The position numbers were made by a program, and so were the translations under genes. From assembly GCA_029261795.1 (NCBI GenBank), contig JAJDAP010000127.1, forward strand, positions 1 through 64,000: DNA of 64,000 nucleotides, written 5' to 3'. A model generated the notes under the pieces. It was not told where the DNA came from. It worked only from the letters and a program-made list of their open reading frames with translations, and ran no database searches. Below, piece by piece: positions 38,777 through 51,190 of this stretch. This DNA is from Deltaproteobacteria bacterium (GTDB lineage Bacteria; Myxococcota_A; UBA9160; UBA6930). How positions within the stretch are numbered: position 1 is the first letter of the stretch; each line of letters starts with the position of its first letter.

Positions 38777-40433
38777 TTTCCTGATGTTCATGGCCACGTC
38801 GATGCTGATCCTCGTGGTCTGGCAGACCTTCCTGGCACCAGAACCCGCCGTCGAGCCGCCAGTGGAAGAAGCGCCGGCGCAGAGCCAACCGGTCGACCTC
38901 GAGCCGTCGGACCCGGATCGCGACCCTGTTGCCCCACGGGGATCTTCGAATTCTCTGGAGATATCAGATACTTCTGATGATATCCCGGCTCGATCCGTCG
39001 AGAAGATCCGAATCTCTTCGGCGCGCTGGGACGCGGTGTTCACGAGCCGCGGTGGTGGCCTCGAGAGCTTCGAACTGCGTGACTTCGTCGACAAGACGCT
39101 CCCCGATGAGCCGCGGATGGACATGGTCACGCGCGGCGACGAGTGGGATCTGGCCCTCGCCACACCGCTGCGGGGCCTCGGACACGGGGACCTCAGCAAG
39201 CTCGACTACGACGTCTCTCGGCCGGATCCGAACACGCTGATCTTCGAGCGCACGCTGCGCGACATCACCGTGCGCAAGACCTTCCTGTTCGAGCCCGACA
39301 GCTATCGCTTCCGTTTGCGCATCGAGGTCGGCAACGGAACCGATCACCACCTCAGCCCGAACTTCGCAACCGTGTGGCCGGCCAGAGCACGCGAAGGCGC
39401 CGACTTCGTCGAGTTCAACCTCGGCGTCTACACCAACGATGCTCTCGAGATGTACGTGATCGTGCCGCCGCCGGCGTTGTTATTCGGCGGTAGCGGAAGT
39501 GCCGATACCCAGCAGTACACGGGCGTTGAGTGGGTTGGCGCCCATACACGTTATTTCCTCGCCGCGATCGTGCCGGACCTGCCAGAGAAGGCCCAGGTGC
39601 AGTTTCTCCCGGTCGAACCCGATCGCGAAGCGGTCGCCAAGATCAAGTTCAACCAGGACGAGATTCCGCCGAACGGGCGTCTCGACCGCGAGTATCAGAT
39701 CTATCTCGGGCCGAAGCAGACGGCCGAGCTCGAAGCCGTTGGCGCACACCTTGACGAGGCGATCCTGAAGGGATGGTTCCCGCCACTGACCGTGTTCTTC
39801 GCCTCGGCGTTGAAGACGGTGGAAGGTGTCGTCGGAAACTACGGCGTCGCCATCATCCTGATCACGATCCTGGTGCGCATCCTGATGGCGCCGCTGATGA
39901 CGCGCCAGATGAAGTCGATGAAGCGGATCTCGGCGATGCAGCCCGAGATCAAGGCGGTTCAAGAGAAGTTCGCCGACGACAAGACCAAGCAGTCCGAAGA
40001 GATGATGGCGGTCTACAAGAAGCACGACCTCTCGCCCTTCTCGATGTTTTCCGGCTGCCTCCCCATGTTTCTTCAGTTCCCGGTGTTCATCGGCTTCTAC
40101 TATGCGCTGCAGGGTTCGATCCTGCTGCGCCAGCAGCCGTTCGTCGGCTGGATGGACGATCTCTCCCAGCCTGAAGCGCTGTTCACGATCCCCGGGATCG
40201 ACCTTCCAGTGCGGCTGCTTCCCCTCATGATGGGCGGCGCGATGTTCCTTCAGCAGAAGCTGGCGCCGCAGACCGCCATGGATCCGGCCCAGGCGCGCAT
40301 GATGCTGTGGATGATGCCCATCATGTTCACGGTGCTTTTCTACCAGTTCGCTTCTGGGCTGGTGCTCTATTGGTTCGTCAGCACGTTGATCGGGATCGGT
40401 CAGCAAGCCCTCACGAATCGCAGCAAGGACTGA
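38766..40433 (+). CDS. yidC: Membrane protein insertase YidC
   Basis: A 555-aa Oxa1/YidC insertase. The first transmembrane helix is about residues 4-22 ([19 protein letters not shown]). A low-complexity Pro/Glu/Asp linker and a large periplasmic beta-domain (about 75-325) follow, typical of Gram-negative YidC. The core insertase (about 340-545) has [58 protein letters not shown] and [12 protein letters not shown], each block conserved. The ATG at 38766 lies inside the end of yidD. It inserts ATP synthase c and other membrane proteins. Confidence 0.96.
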   Translation: MDRNFLMFMATSMLILVVWQTFLAPEPAVEPPVEEAPAQSQPVDLEPSDPDRDPVAPRGSSNSLEISDTSDDIPARSVEKIRISSARWDAVFTSRGGGLESFELRDFVDKTLPDEPRMDMVTRGDEWDLALATPLRGLGHGDLSKLDYDVSRPDPNTLIFERTLRDITVRKTFLFEPDSYRFRLRIEVGNGTDHHLSPNFATVWPARAREGADFVEFNLGVYTNDALEMYVIVPPPALLFGGSGSADTQQYTGVEWVGAHTRYFLAAIVPDLPEKAQVQFLPVEPDREAVAKIKFNQDEIPPNGRLDREYQIYLGPKQTAELEAVGAHLDEAILKGWFPPLTVFFASALKTVEGVVGNYGVAIILITILVRILMAPLMTRQMKSMKRISAMQPEIKAVQEKFADDKTKQSEEMMAVYKKHDLSPFSMFSGCLPMFLQFPVFIGFYYALQGSILLRQQPFVGWMDDLSQPEALFTIPGIDLPVRLLPLMMGGAMFLQQKLAPQTAMDPAQARMMLWMMPIMFTVLFYQFASGLVLYWFVSTLIGIGQQALTNRSKD

Positions 40434-40439
40434 ATCGAC

Positions 40440-41372
40440 ATGTACGAAGCGAATACCGAAGCCAAGGAGTTCTACGGAGACAACATTGCGGAGGCGACAG
40501 CCTCTGCGGTTTCCTACTTCGGGCGACCTGAAGCCGACCTCACCATCAAACCCCTCGAAGGCGTCTTCGGCCTTGGAGCACGTAGCGTGCTCGTGGCGCA
40601 GCCGACCGACATGATCGGCAAGGCTTCGTCCGGCGGAGGCGGCGGTGACCGCGGCGAACGCCGACCGCGAGACCGAGACCGCGGTGGACGTGGCGATCGC
40701 GGAGATCGTGGAGACCGCGGAGACCGCGGCGATCGCGGAGATCGCGGAGATCGGGGTGGTCGCGGCGGCCGCGAGCGCGACGGTGGACGTGGCGGCAGGC
40801 GCGAGCGCGAGCCGGCCGCAGCCGAGTCGGCACCCGCAATCGAGCCGACGGCACCGTCGGTGGGCACCGCGCAGGGCGAGATCGGCGAGATCGGCGCTTT
40901 CGTGCTGGGCGTGGTCGAGCGTATGGACGTCGGCCCCTTCGAGATCGCGGCCCAGACCGAGGATAACTTCGCCGCGTTCCAGATCTCCGGAGAGGCCGCC
41001 GAAGCGCTCGGGGCCGGCGACGGTCGCGCACCCGAGGCGCTCCAGCTGCTGGCGAATCAAGCCGCCGGAATCCTGCACGAAGATCCGCCCAGGGTCGTCG
41101 TCGACGTCGAGGGGAACCGGGAGAAGCGCGAGGCCTTCCTGGCGCGTGTTGCAGATCGCGCCGCCAAGCGAGCCACTGACACGGGTCGATCCGTGGCGCT
41201 CGATCCGATGAATGGCAAGGACCGCCGCGGCATCCACGTGGCGCTCCGCGATGCGGAAGGCGTCTCGACCATGAGCATCGGCGAGGGTGGCTACCGCCAG
41301 GTCCTGGTCGTGCCGGAAGGTGCCCCCGAATGGGACGAGGCCCAGGCCGCCAACGAGCAGGCTGGCGACTAG
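40440..41372 (+). CDS. khpB: KhpB/Jag RNA-binding protein with RGD/RGG-repeat linker
   Basis: A 310-aa protein. The Jag N-terminal domain (about residues 1-55) has EAKEFYGDNIAEATASAV and LEGVFGLGARSVLV. The linker, about 62-125, is dominated by Arg-Gly-Asp triplets and RGG units. KH and R3H domains follow (R3H near 240-280: SVALDPMNGKDRRGIHVAL). Jag/KhpB binds many mRNAs and affects cell division and wall synthesis. The repeat is encoded by near-identical 9-base units at about 40690-40770. The gene is 7 bases after yidC. Confidence 0.92.
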   Translation: MYEANTEAKEFYGDNIAEATASAVSYFGRPEADLTIKPLEGVFGLGARSVLVAQPTDMIGKASSGGGGGDRGERRPRDRDRGGRGDRGDRGDRGDRGDRGDRGDRGGRGGRERDGGRGGRREREPAAAESAPAIEPTAPSVGTAQGEIGEIGAFVLGVVERMDVGPFEIAAQTEDNFAAFQISGEAAEALGAGDGRAPEALQLLANQAAGILHEDPPRVVVDVEGNREKREAFLARVADRAAKRATDTGRSVALDPMNGKDRRGIHVALRDAEGVSTMSIGEGGYRQVLVVPEGAPEWDEAQAANEQAGD

Positions 41373-41622
41373 AAGCCATCTCCGGAACCCCGGAGCGAGC
41401 GATGTGCGTCGATTCGGCGCGAGACCCAGGGCGCAGTGCCGCTACGTTGGGGTTTCGGCAGGCAGGCTTCGCGGAGCCGAGGCCGGGCCGAAGCGGCTTG
41501 CAACGCGACCGAAGGGGATTCGAGATGGCTTCCAGACGGCTGATACGCCGTGCGGGGCAGCGAGGTCGGCCTGCCGGGGGCGTGTTCCACGGGGAACACA
41601 TCGCCACGGGGTTCCGCCCCGA
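41373..41622. other. Intergenic region khpB-rsmG with parS and distant inverted repeat
   Basis: A 250-bp gap without a gene. GAAGCCATCTC (41372-41382) and GAGATGGCTTC (41522-41532) are perfect 11-base reverse complements about 140 bases apart. They could close a structured RNA or leader. A parS-like site lies at 41583. Confidence 0.35.
41583..41598. other. parS-like site 1
   Basis: TGTTCCACGGGGAACA, a near-palindrome. It differs from the perfect form TGTTCCACGTGGAACA by one central base. It lies 24 bases before rsmG and matches three inverted copies before parA. Confidence 0.85.
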
Positions 41623-42270
41623 ATGAGCGCGATGGGCACGACCTCGGCAGATTGGCTGGACGAGCGGCTGCGCGCGGCCGTTCTGGGCCTTCCTGGCGAA
41701 CTCCAGTCCGAACTCCCCAGAGCTTCGCTCGCGATCCTGGCGACCTATGTCGATCGGATGCTGGAATGGGGCGCGCGGATCAACCTGACCGGGGCCCGCG
41801 ACCCTGAAACGCTGGTCGATCAACACCTGGTCGACGCCCTTCCCGTGCTCTCGCAGTTGCCCGTGGAGCCATTCGACGCCATCGACGTCGGTTCGGGCGC
41901 CGGCCTTCCCGGTGCAGTCCTGGCGGCGCTACGGCCGGACAGTCGCTGGACCCTCCTCGAGCCGAACCAGAAGAAGACCGCCTTCCTGTCACAGGTCCGA
42001 CGCGACTTCGCAGCGGCCGGAAACGGTGCGCTCACGATTCGTCGCGGCAGGATCGAGGAACTGGAGCCGCGTGACGTCTTCGACGTGGTTATTTCCCGGG
42101 CGGTGTGGGACGCGGGCGAGTGGCTTCAGCGTGGCCGCGGCCTGGTGCGGACGGGCGGCGTGCTCCTCGGGCTCCGCTCGGATGACGGAGAATCGCCGAC
42201 GGAAGGCGCACGCGTCTTCCGCTACTGCTGCGCGGGGCGCCAGCGCGTACTCTTGAGGCTCGACCTCTAG
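41623..42270 (+). CDS. rsmG: 16S rRNA (guanine527-N7)-methyltransferase RsmG
   Basis: A 215-aa methyltransferase (formerly GidB) acting on the 530 loop of 16S rRNA. MLEWGARINLTGARDPE marks the N-terminal region and DAIDVGSGAGLPGAVLA the SAM-binding loop (about residues 86-102). LLEPNQKKTAFL and VVISRAVW follow. The start is ATG 41623 (MSAMGTTSADW), with a second ATG three codons later. It is sandwiched between parS-like sites and precedes parA, as at many origins. Loss of rsmG elsewhere gives low-level streptomycin resistance. Confidence 0.93.
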   Translation: MSAMGTTSADWLDERLRAAVLGLPGELQSELPRASLAILATYVDRMLEWGARINLTGARDPETLVDQHLVDALPVLSQLPVEPFDAIDVGSGAGLPGAVLAALRPDSRWTLLEPNQKKTAFLSQVRRDFAAAGNGALTIRRGRIEELEPRDVFDVVISRAVWDAGEWLQRGRGLVRTGGVLLGLRSDDGESPTEGARVFRYCCAGRQRVLLRLDL

Positions 42271-42287
42271 ACGCCAGGGCGTCGACG

Positions 42288-42303
42288 TGTTCCCCGTGGA
42301 ACG
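42288..42303. other. parS-like site 2
   Basis: TGTTCCCCGTGGAACG, the inverted form of site 1 with one mismatch at the last base. It starts 17 bases after the rsmG stop. Confidence 0.8.
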
Positions 42304-42344
42304 TCGTCAGCAGTCCGCACTCCGATCCAGCGAAGGCTCTGGGA

Positions 42345-42360
42345 CGTTCCCCGTGGAACA
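42345..42360. other. parS-like site 3
   Basis: CGTTCCCCGTGGAACA, one mismatch at the first base. It is 57 bases from site 2 and in the same orientation. Confidence 0.8.
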
Positions 42361-42377
42361 ACTGCACCGGAGCTGCA

Positions 42378-42393
42378 TGTTCCCCGTGGAACA
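42378..42393. other. parS-like site 4
   Basis: TGTTCCCCGTGGAACA, the exact reverse complement of site 1. It is 33 bases from site 3, upstream of the chosen parA start; presence of parS here argues against the longer parA reading frames. Confidence 0.85.
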
Positions 42394-42493
42394 CTCAACG
42401 CCATCGTGTTACAACACTCCACGAAGAGGGATGGGTCCCCTGGGGTTTCAGCCAATGCGCTGGGGTGAGAGCGGCGCCGACGCCGAAGAGCAA

Positions 42494-43378
42494 ATGGATG
42501 AGTCGGGGCAGACGGGCCAACCGGGGGCTGCGGCCGCACGGGCGATCGCCGTCGTCAACCAGAAGGGCGGCGTCGGGAAGACGACCACAGCCGTGAACCT
42601 GGCCGCCTCTCTGGCCGCCAGCGAGCGCGCCACCCTGCTCGTGGATCTCGACCCCCAGGCCAACGCGACCAGCGCCTTCGGCATCTTAGAGCCCGCCTTT
42701 CAGCTGTATGACGTCCTGTGTGGGGAGTCGGCGCTCCGTAGAGCCACCATCCCCACCGAATTGACTCACCTGCACGTGCTCCCGGCCGGTCCCGACCTGG
42801 CTGGGGCCGAGATCGAACTCGTCACCGTTGATGATCGCGAATACCAGTTGCGCCTGGCGCTGGCCGATGCGCTGCCCCTTTACGACTTCATCGTGATCGA
42901 CTGCCCCCCTTCACTGGGCATGCTGACCTTGAACGCGCTCTCCGCTGCGAATGCTGTATTGGTTCCACTACAGAGCGAGTATTACGCCCTCGAGGGCCTG
43001 GCTCGGCTCCTCGATACGATCGAGCGCGTCCGCGGCGCCTGGAACCCGTCTCTCGAGATGGAGGGCATCGTGCTCACGATGGTGGACCGCCGCGCGAACC
43101 TGAGCCGCCAGGTCGAAGACGAGGTGCGCGGCCACTTCGGGACCGGTGGCGCGGGGGTCTTCCGAACCTCGATCCCGCGCAACATCCGCCTCAGCGAAGC
43201 GCCCAGTCACGGCAAGCCCATCCTCCTTTATGACATTCGCTCCCGGGGCGCCGTCGCCTACCTGGCGCTCGCCGAGGAGCTACTCGCGAAACATCCGCGG
43301 CCTCAACGCAAGCCGCCCTTCCTGCCCATTCCGGCTGACACAGAAATGCGTCAACCCGAACCCACTGGAGATTCTTGA
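42494..43378 (+). CDS. parA: Chromosome-partitioning ATPase ParA (Soj)
   Basis: A 294-aa deviant-Walker ATPase. IAVVNQKGGVGKTTTAVNLA holds the Walker A with the signature lysine (about residue 18-37). LLVDLDPQANATSAFG is motif A', and FIVIDCPPSLGMLTLNAL is motif B. It binds DNA as an ATP dimer and drives ParB-parS segregation. The start is uncertain (ATGs at 42431, 42455 and 42494); I chose 42494, downstream of the parS sites with GAAGAG before it. Its stop overlaps the parB start (TGATG). The C-terminus ends in a short proline-rich tail. Confidence 0.95.
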   Translation: MDESGQTGQPGAAAARAIAVVNQKGGVGKTTTAVNLAASLAASERATLLVDLDPQANATSAFGILEPAFQLYDVLCGESALRRATIPTELTHLHVLPAGPDLAGAEIELVTVDDREYQLRLALADALPLYDFIVIDCPPSLGMLTLNALSAANAVLVPLQSEYYALEGLARLLDTIERVRGAWNPSLEMEGIVLTMVDRRANLSRQVEDEVRGHFGTGGAGVFRTSIPRNIRLSEAPSHGKPILLYDIRSRGAVAYLALAEELLAKHPRPQRKPPFLPIPADTEMRQPEPTGDS

Positions 43379-44322
43379 TGGCGCAACGTCGCAACGCACT
43401 CGGACGCGGACTCGGGGCACTGCTGCCGAGTTCGCCGGCTCCGACGAGCACACCCCCGGGCGCGCCGATCGCGGCACGTGAATCGACGCGTGCGCTGATC
43501 GCTGAAACGACCCCTACCTCGGTTCCGACGGAGCTCCCGATCGATTCGATCGTTCCCAATCCCGATCAGCCCCGACGCCACTTCGAGGAGAAAGAACTCG
43601 ATGCGTTGGCGGATTCGATCCGACGACACGGCGTGTTGCAGCCGGTTCTGGTGCGACGCGCCAGCGACGGTGCAAGCGATCGTTACGAGCTCGTCGTTGG
43701 CGAACGTCGCTGGCGGGCATCGAAACGCTCCGGTCGCAAGACGATTCCGGTCACGATCCAGGAGTTGGCGTCGGACGCACTGCTCGAAGTCGCCCTCGTC
43801 GAGAACGTGCAACGCCAGGACTTGAATCCGGTAGAGCTTGCCCTGGCCTTCCGCGCACTCTGCGATGCGGGGATGACCCAGGAACAGGTGGGCCAGCGTG
43901 TCGGTCTCGAGCGTCCGACGGTGGCCAACCATTTGCGGCTGCTCGAGTTGCCGGGCGAGTTACAACAGGAAGTCGAGGCGGGCGTGCTCACCATGGGGCA
44001 CGCGAAGGCACTGCTCTCGCTGGGCGCGCCGGAACGACGCAAGCATCTGCGCGACCGCATCGTCCGCGAGGGCCTCTCGGTTCGAGCGGCCGAGGAAGCA
44101 GCCCGCGAGCTGGCGGATCCCTCCGGCCGGCGAAAGCCCCGAAAGCCGCGCGGCGTGAACGTCGACCCGAATCTGCGGGATCTGATCGGTAGCCTCGAGG
44201 CACATCTCCAGACCCGGGTCCGGATCAGCGGTGGCGGGCGCCGGGGCAAGATCGAGATCGACTTCTTCGGGCCCGAAGAACTCCACCGCGTGACCCTCGC
44301 CATTCTCGAAGGCTCCCGGTAG
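43378..44322 (+). CDS. parB: Chromosome-partitioning protein ParB (Spo0J)
   Basis: A 314-aa parS-binding CTPase. An N-terminal Arg/Leu motif (NALGRGLGALLPSS) contacts ParA. The ParB/Srx domain has NPDQPRRHFEEKELDALADSI (within about residues 60-80), and the C motif is GERRWRASKRSG. The helix-turn-helix is MTQEQVGQRVGLERPTVANHLRL (about 165-188), reported here in family blocks. The C-terminal dimer domain is LRDLIGSLEAHL onward. It loads at parS and spreads as a sliding clamp. parA, parB and the four parS-like sites form a complete origin-segregation system. Confidence 0.95.
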   Translation: MAQRRNALGRGLGALLPSSPAPTSTPPGAPIAARESTRALIAETTPTSVPTELPIDSIVPNPDQPRRHFEEKELDALADSIRRHGVLQPVLVRRASDGASDRYELVVGERRWRASKRSGRKTIPVTIQELASDALLEVALVENVQRQDLNPVELALAFRALCDAGMTQEQVGQRVGLERPTVANHLRLLELPGELQQEVEAGVLTMGHAKALLSLGAPERRKHLRDRIVREGLSVRAAEEAARELADPSGRRKPRKPRGVNVDPNLRDLIGSLEAHLQTRVRISGGGRRGKIEIDFFGPEELHRVTLAILEGSR

Positions 44323-44324
44323 CC

Positions 44325-44732
44325 GTGGGTAGGGAATCCGATCCCTTTGGGGCTGGCGGCAGCGGCACGTTGCTGGGCCCCAGTACCTCCTTCGAAGGGG
44401 TGCTCACATTCCGCGGAGGCGCCAGGGTGGATGGCGAGCTTTCCGGCGAGGTCAAGGCCGAAGGGACGCTGGTTCTGGGAGCTAGCGCGCGGGTTCGCGC
44501 CAACGTCGAGGTCGACGAGTTGATCCTGGCCGGGCATCTCGAAGGTGCGGTCAAAGCGCGCCGACGGGTGGCCATCGAGTCCGGGGCACGGCTCGTGGGA
44601 AGCATTTCGGCCCCGCTGTTGCGCGTCGAGGATGGCGCGTTCATCCAAGGCCCCTGCCGCTCGGGATCCCGGGCCGCCGGCAACCTCGAGCCAGCTGCGG
44701 AAACCACCGGAAACACGCCTGAATCGGCTTGA
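44325..44732 (+). CDS. Bactofilin (polymer-forming cytoskeletal protein)
   Basis: A 135-aa protein with a central beta-helix domain (about residues 18-110). It shows the short hydrophobic/glycine periodicity of bactofilins: FEGVLTFRGGARVDGEL, GEVKAEGTLVLGASARV and so on. Flanking tails are disordered. GTG start two bases after parB. In Myxococcus, bactofilin scaffolds position ParA-ParB and the origins near the poles, so this gene order suggests the same coupling here. The C-terminal tail (NLEPAAETTGNTPESA) is short. Confidence 0.9.
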   Translation: MGRESDPFGAGGSGTLLGPSTSFEGVLTFRGGARVDGELSGEVKAEGTLVLGASARVRANVEVDELILAGHLEGAVKARRRVAIESGARLVGSISAPLLRVEDGAFIQGPCRSGSRAAGNLEPAAETTGNTPESA

Positions 44733-44884
44733 AACCCGGCCCCGATCTGCAAAACTCGCGCCGCCGCGCCGGCCGCCTGGCCGGCCCTTCTCGGTTTTCC
44801 GGCGAGTCCTGTGGCACTCCTCTACGGGTGCCCGATCGCCTTCCCGGTGGTGTTCCAGCGGGAGCCTCGGAGTTCGGAAGAGCA

Positions 44885-45463
44885 ATGATTGCGCGAACAA
44901 TTCTCGGTCTTGGCATCGCAGTCCTGCTGCTCACATGGGCGACACCCGCGCTCGCGGCCGGTGGCACGCTCGAGCCCTTTCCCGACCTGATCACCGATTG
45001 CCTGAACGACGACTGCAAGATCGCGCAGGATCCCGTGGGGGCGCTGCTCGGCTCGATGTTCATTCGCCTGCTGGTCGGCTTCGTGATCCTGATCCCGATC
45101 GCCAATTGGGCGGTGTTCAAGCCGCTGCTCGCCGTGTTGGACGAACGGGACGCGCGCATCGCGGGCGCCAGCGAGAAGGCCAAGGAAGTCACGGGTCGCG
45201 CCGACACGGTCTTCGAGCGCTACCAGCTCGCGGTGACCGCGGCGCGCCACGACGCCGACGACATTCGCCGCGAGACGCTCGACGCCGCGCGCAAGAACCA
45301 GTCGCAGGTCACGGCCGCAGCGCGAACCGACGCTGAGCAACAAGTCGCCCGGGTCCGCGGCGAAGTCGCCGCCAGTGCCGACGAAGCGCGTGGCCAGCTT
45401 CGCAACGAGAGTGTTGCCCTGGCGCGCACGGTCGCCGAACAGGTTCTCGGGAGGGCGCTCTAG
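44885..45463 (+). CDS. atpF': ATP synthase F0 subunit b' (first b-type gene)
   Basis: A 192-aa stator-stalk protein. An N-terminal leader (MIARTILGLGIAVLLLTWATPALA) looks like a cleavable signal. The single membrane helix is at about residues 50-75 (FIRLLVGFVILIPIANWAVF). A long charged, Ala/Glu/Arg-rich coiled coil extends to the end. It is adjacent to a second b gene, so the stalk is probably a heterodimer. The ATG at 44885 is preceded by GGAAGAG. Confidence 0.9.
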   Translation: MIARTILGLGIAVLLLTWATPALAAGGTLEPFPDLITDCLNDDCKIAQDPVGALLGSMFIRLLVGFVILIPIANWAVFKPLLAVLDERDARIAGASEKAKEVTGRADTVFERYQLAVTAARHDADDIRRETLDAARKNQSQVTAAARTDAEQQVARVRGEVAASADEARGQLRNESVALARTVAEQVLGRAL

Positions 45464-46018
45464 ATGAAACGTTTCCTGGCGGCCCTCGTCGTCCTGCTCT
45501 GCGCCAGTGCCGCCCATGCCGAAGGCGACGCCGAGGGCGGTTTCGATTTCTGGTTCGAGATGGGCAACCTGCTGCTGCTGATCGGCGTCCTGTTCTACTT
45601 CGCGCGCAAGCCGGTCCTCGAGTATCTGGCCGGACGCCGCAGCGAGATCCAGGCCAACATCGAGCGCTCGGAGAAGCTCCTCACCGATGCCAACGCCAGG
45701 CTCGAGGAATGGGAAGCGAAGGCCGCGGGTCTCGAGGCCGAAGTCGCCCAGATCAAGGCCGATACCAGGCGCGCGGCGGAGAAGCAGGGCGAGGACATCG
45801 TCGCCGCCGCCGAAGTGACGGCCGAGCGGATTCGCACCGGTGCTTCCGCCGTCGTCGATCGCGAGCTCTACCAGGCCCGCGAGTCGTTGCGCCAGGAAGC
45901 TGCCGACATGGCCGTGGAGATGGCCAAGCGCATCCTCGACGACAACGTCAACGACTCCGATCGGTCACGCCTCGTCGATGAATTCATCGGCGAACTCGAG
46001 CGCGGGAGGAGTGCCTGA
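45464..46018 (+). CDS. atpF: ATP synthase F0 subunit b
   Basis: A 184-aa stator-stalk subunit. A signal-like leader (MKRFLAALVVLLCASAAHA) is followed by one membrane helix (FEMGNLLLLIGVLFYFARKP, about residues 31-50) and a long coiled coil. It directly abuts atpF' and overlaps the atpH ATG (TGATG). Confidence 0.93.
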   Translation: MKRFLAALVVLLCASAAHAEGDAEGGFDFWFEMGNLLLLIGVLFYFARKPVLEYLAGRRSEIQANIERSEKLLTDANARLEEWEAKAAGLEAEVAQIKADTRRAAEKQGEDIVAAAEVTAERIRTGASAVVDRELYQARESLRQEAADMAVEMAKRILDDNVNDSDRSRLVDEFIGELERGRSA

Positions 46019-46557
46019 TGGCCAATGACGCCGCCGGCCGACGTTATGCGAAGGCGCTGTTCGAACTTGCCCAGGAGGAGGGTCGCGTCGACCCCCTTCG
46101 ACAGGAGCTTCGCGCGCTCGGCGCTCTGCTCGAAGACAACGCCGAGCTGGCCTCCGTCCTGCTCGAGCCGCTCCACCCTGCAGCACAGCGCCGGTCGGTG
46201 CTCGAGAGCATCGCTGTCAAGATCGAGGCAAGCCCGGTGCTGCGCCACTTCTACGCCTTCCTGATCGACCAACGCCGCTTGGTCGATCTCGCCACCATCG
46301 AGTCGGAATTCGGTCGGCTGGCAGATGTTGCCGCGGGTCTGACCGTGGCCACGATTCGTACCGCGAACCCGCTCAGTGAAGATCAGCAGTCGCGCCTCGA
46401 GCGCGCTCTCTCGACCCAGAGCGGGCGCAAGGTCACCCTGAAGATCGAAGTCGATCCGGGCCTGCTCGGCGGGCTCGTCGCCCAGGTAGGCGACACCGTC
46501 TTCGACGGAAGCCTTAGCACCCAGCTGAACCAGCTCCGCGCTGGCCTCGGCAAGTAG
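46018..46557 (+). CDS. atpH: ATP synthase F1 subunit delta
   Basis: A 179-aa peripheral-stalk cap. The N-terminus ([21 protein letters not shown]) and C-terminus ([30 protein letters not shown], in conserved blocks) match the delta/OSCP family. It connects the b stalk to the alpha subunits. The next gene starts 173 bases later, after a small hairpin (46581-46598). Confidence 0.95.
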   Translation: MANDAAGRRYAKALFELAQEEGRVDPLRQELRALGALLEDNAELASVLLEPLHPAAQRRSVLESIAVKIEASPVLRHFYAFLIDQRRLVDLATIESEFGRLADVAAGLTVATIRTANPLSEDQQSRLERALSTQSGRKVTLKIEVDPGLLGGLVAQVGDTVFDGSLSTQLNQLRAGLGK

Positions 46558-46730
46558 CCAACCCCAAGGAACGACACGGACCTCGCCTCGGCGCGAGGCC
46601 CGTACCCAACCACACGAACGCAAGGATGCGCCCGAGGCGCAGATACGAACAACCAGGCACGCGCGTCGTGCCGCGCAGCGAGGTAGCGAAGGGCGCAGCC
46701 CGAGCGGCCACCTCGCGGAGATCGTACGAA

Positions 46731-48275
<1,545 letters not shown>

Positions 48276-48278
48276 CAA

Positions 48279-50634
<2,356 letters not shown>

Positions 50635-50639
50635 TTCTG

Positions 50640-51050
50640 ATGGCCATCGATCTGACAGTGGTGACGCCCGAAGGCCAGGCCTACGACAAGGCCGTCGAGA
50701 GCGTCGTTTTGCCCGGCGTCGAAGGCGCGTTCGGCGTGCTTTCAGGGCACGAAGTCTTCATGACCGCGCTCCAGACCGGCGAGATGACGATCGAGACCGG
50801 CGCGGAGACGCTCTACGCCGCCGTTTCCAAAGGCTTCGCCGAAGTCCACGAGGACGTGGTGACGGTCATGGTCGGCAGCTGTGAGTTCGCCCACGAGATC
50901 GATCTCGACCGCGCCAAGGTCGCCGCCGAGCGGGCCCAGGCCCAGCTCGAGGAGATGCGCGGCACCGATGAGGGCGAAGAGCTCTACCAGGAATACCAGG
51001 AAGCGTATTCCAAGGCCGTGGCGCGGGTGACAGCGGCCGAGCGCGGCTGA
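50640..51050 (+). CDS. atpC: ATP synthase F1 subunit epsilon
   Basis: A 136-aa subunit. The N-terminal beta-barrel has LTVVTPEGQAYDKAVESVVLPGVEGAFGVLSGHEV in family order, and a helical C-terminus follows (from about residue 90). It links the gamma shaft to the c-ring and can inhibit hydrolysis. It is last in the atpF'FHAGDC operon. Confidence 0.95.
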   Translation: MAIDLTVVTPEGQAYDKAVESVVLPGVEGAFGVLSGHEVFMTALQTGEMTIETGAETLYAAVSKGFAEVHEDVVTVMVGSCEFAHEIDLDRAKVAAERAQAQLEEMRGTDEGEELYQEYQEAYSKAVARVTAAERG

Positions 51051-51190
51051 GGCGTCCGCTGGCAGCAACGAGCTTGGAGACCCGGCCCGGGTCGCCACCA
51101 CTCGCGAACGCGAACGAATGACTCCCCGCGGGGATGACACCAACGCCTTTGATCGGACACATACTGGGTGAAACCCCAGGAGTTCCTGTC

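Noticed and set aside
40680-40780. CRISPR array
   Set aside because: The 9-base periodic repeat is in frame inside khpB and encodes Arg-Gly-Asp triplets; there are no spacers.
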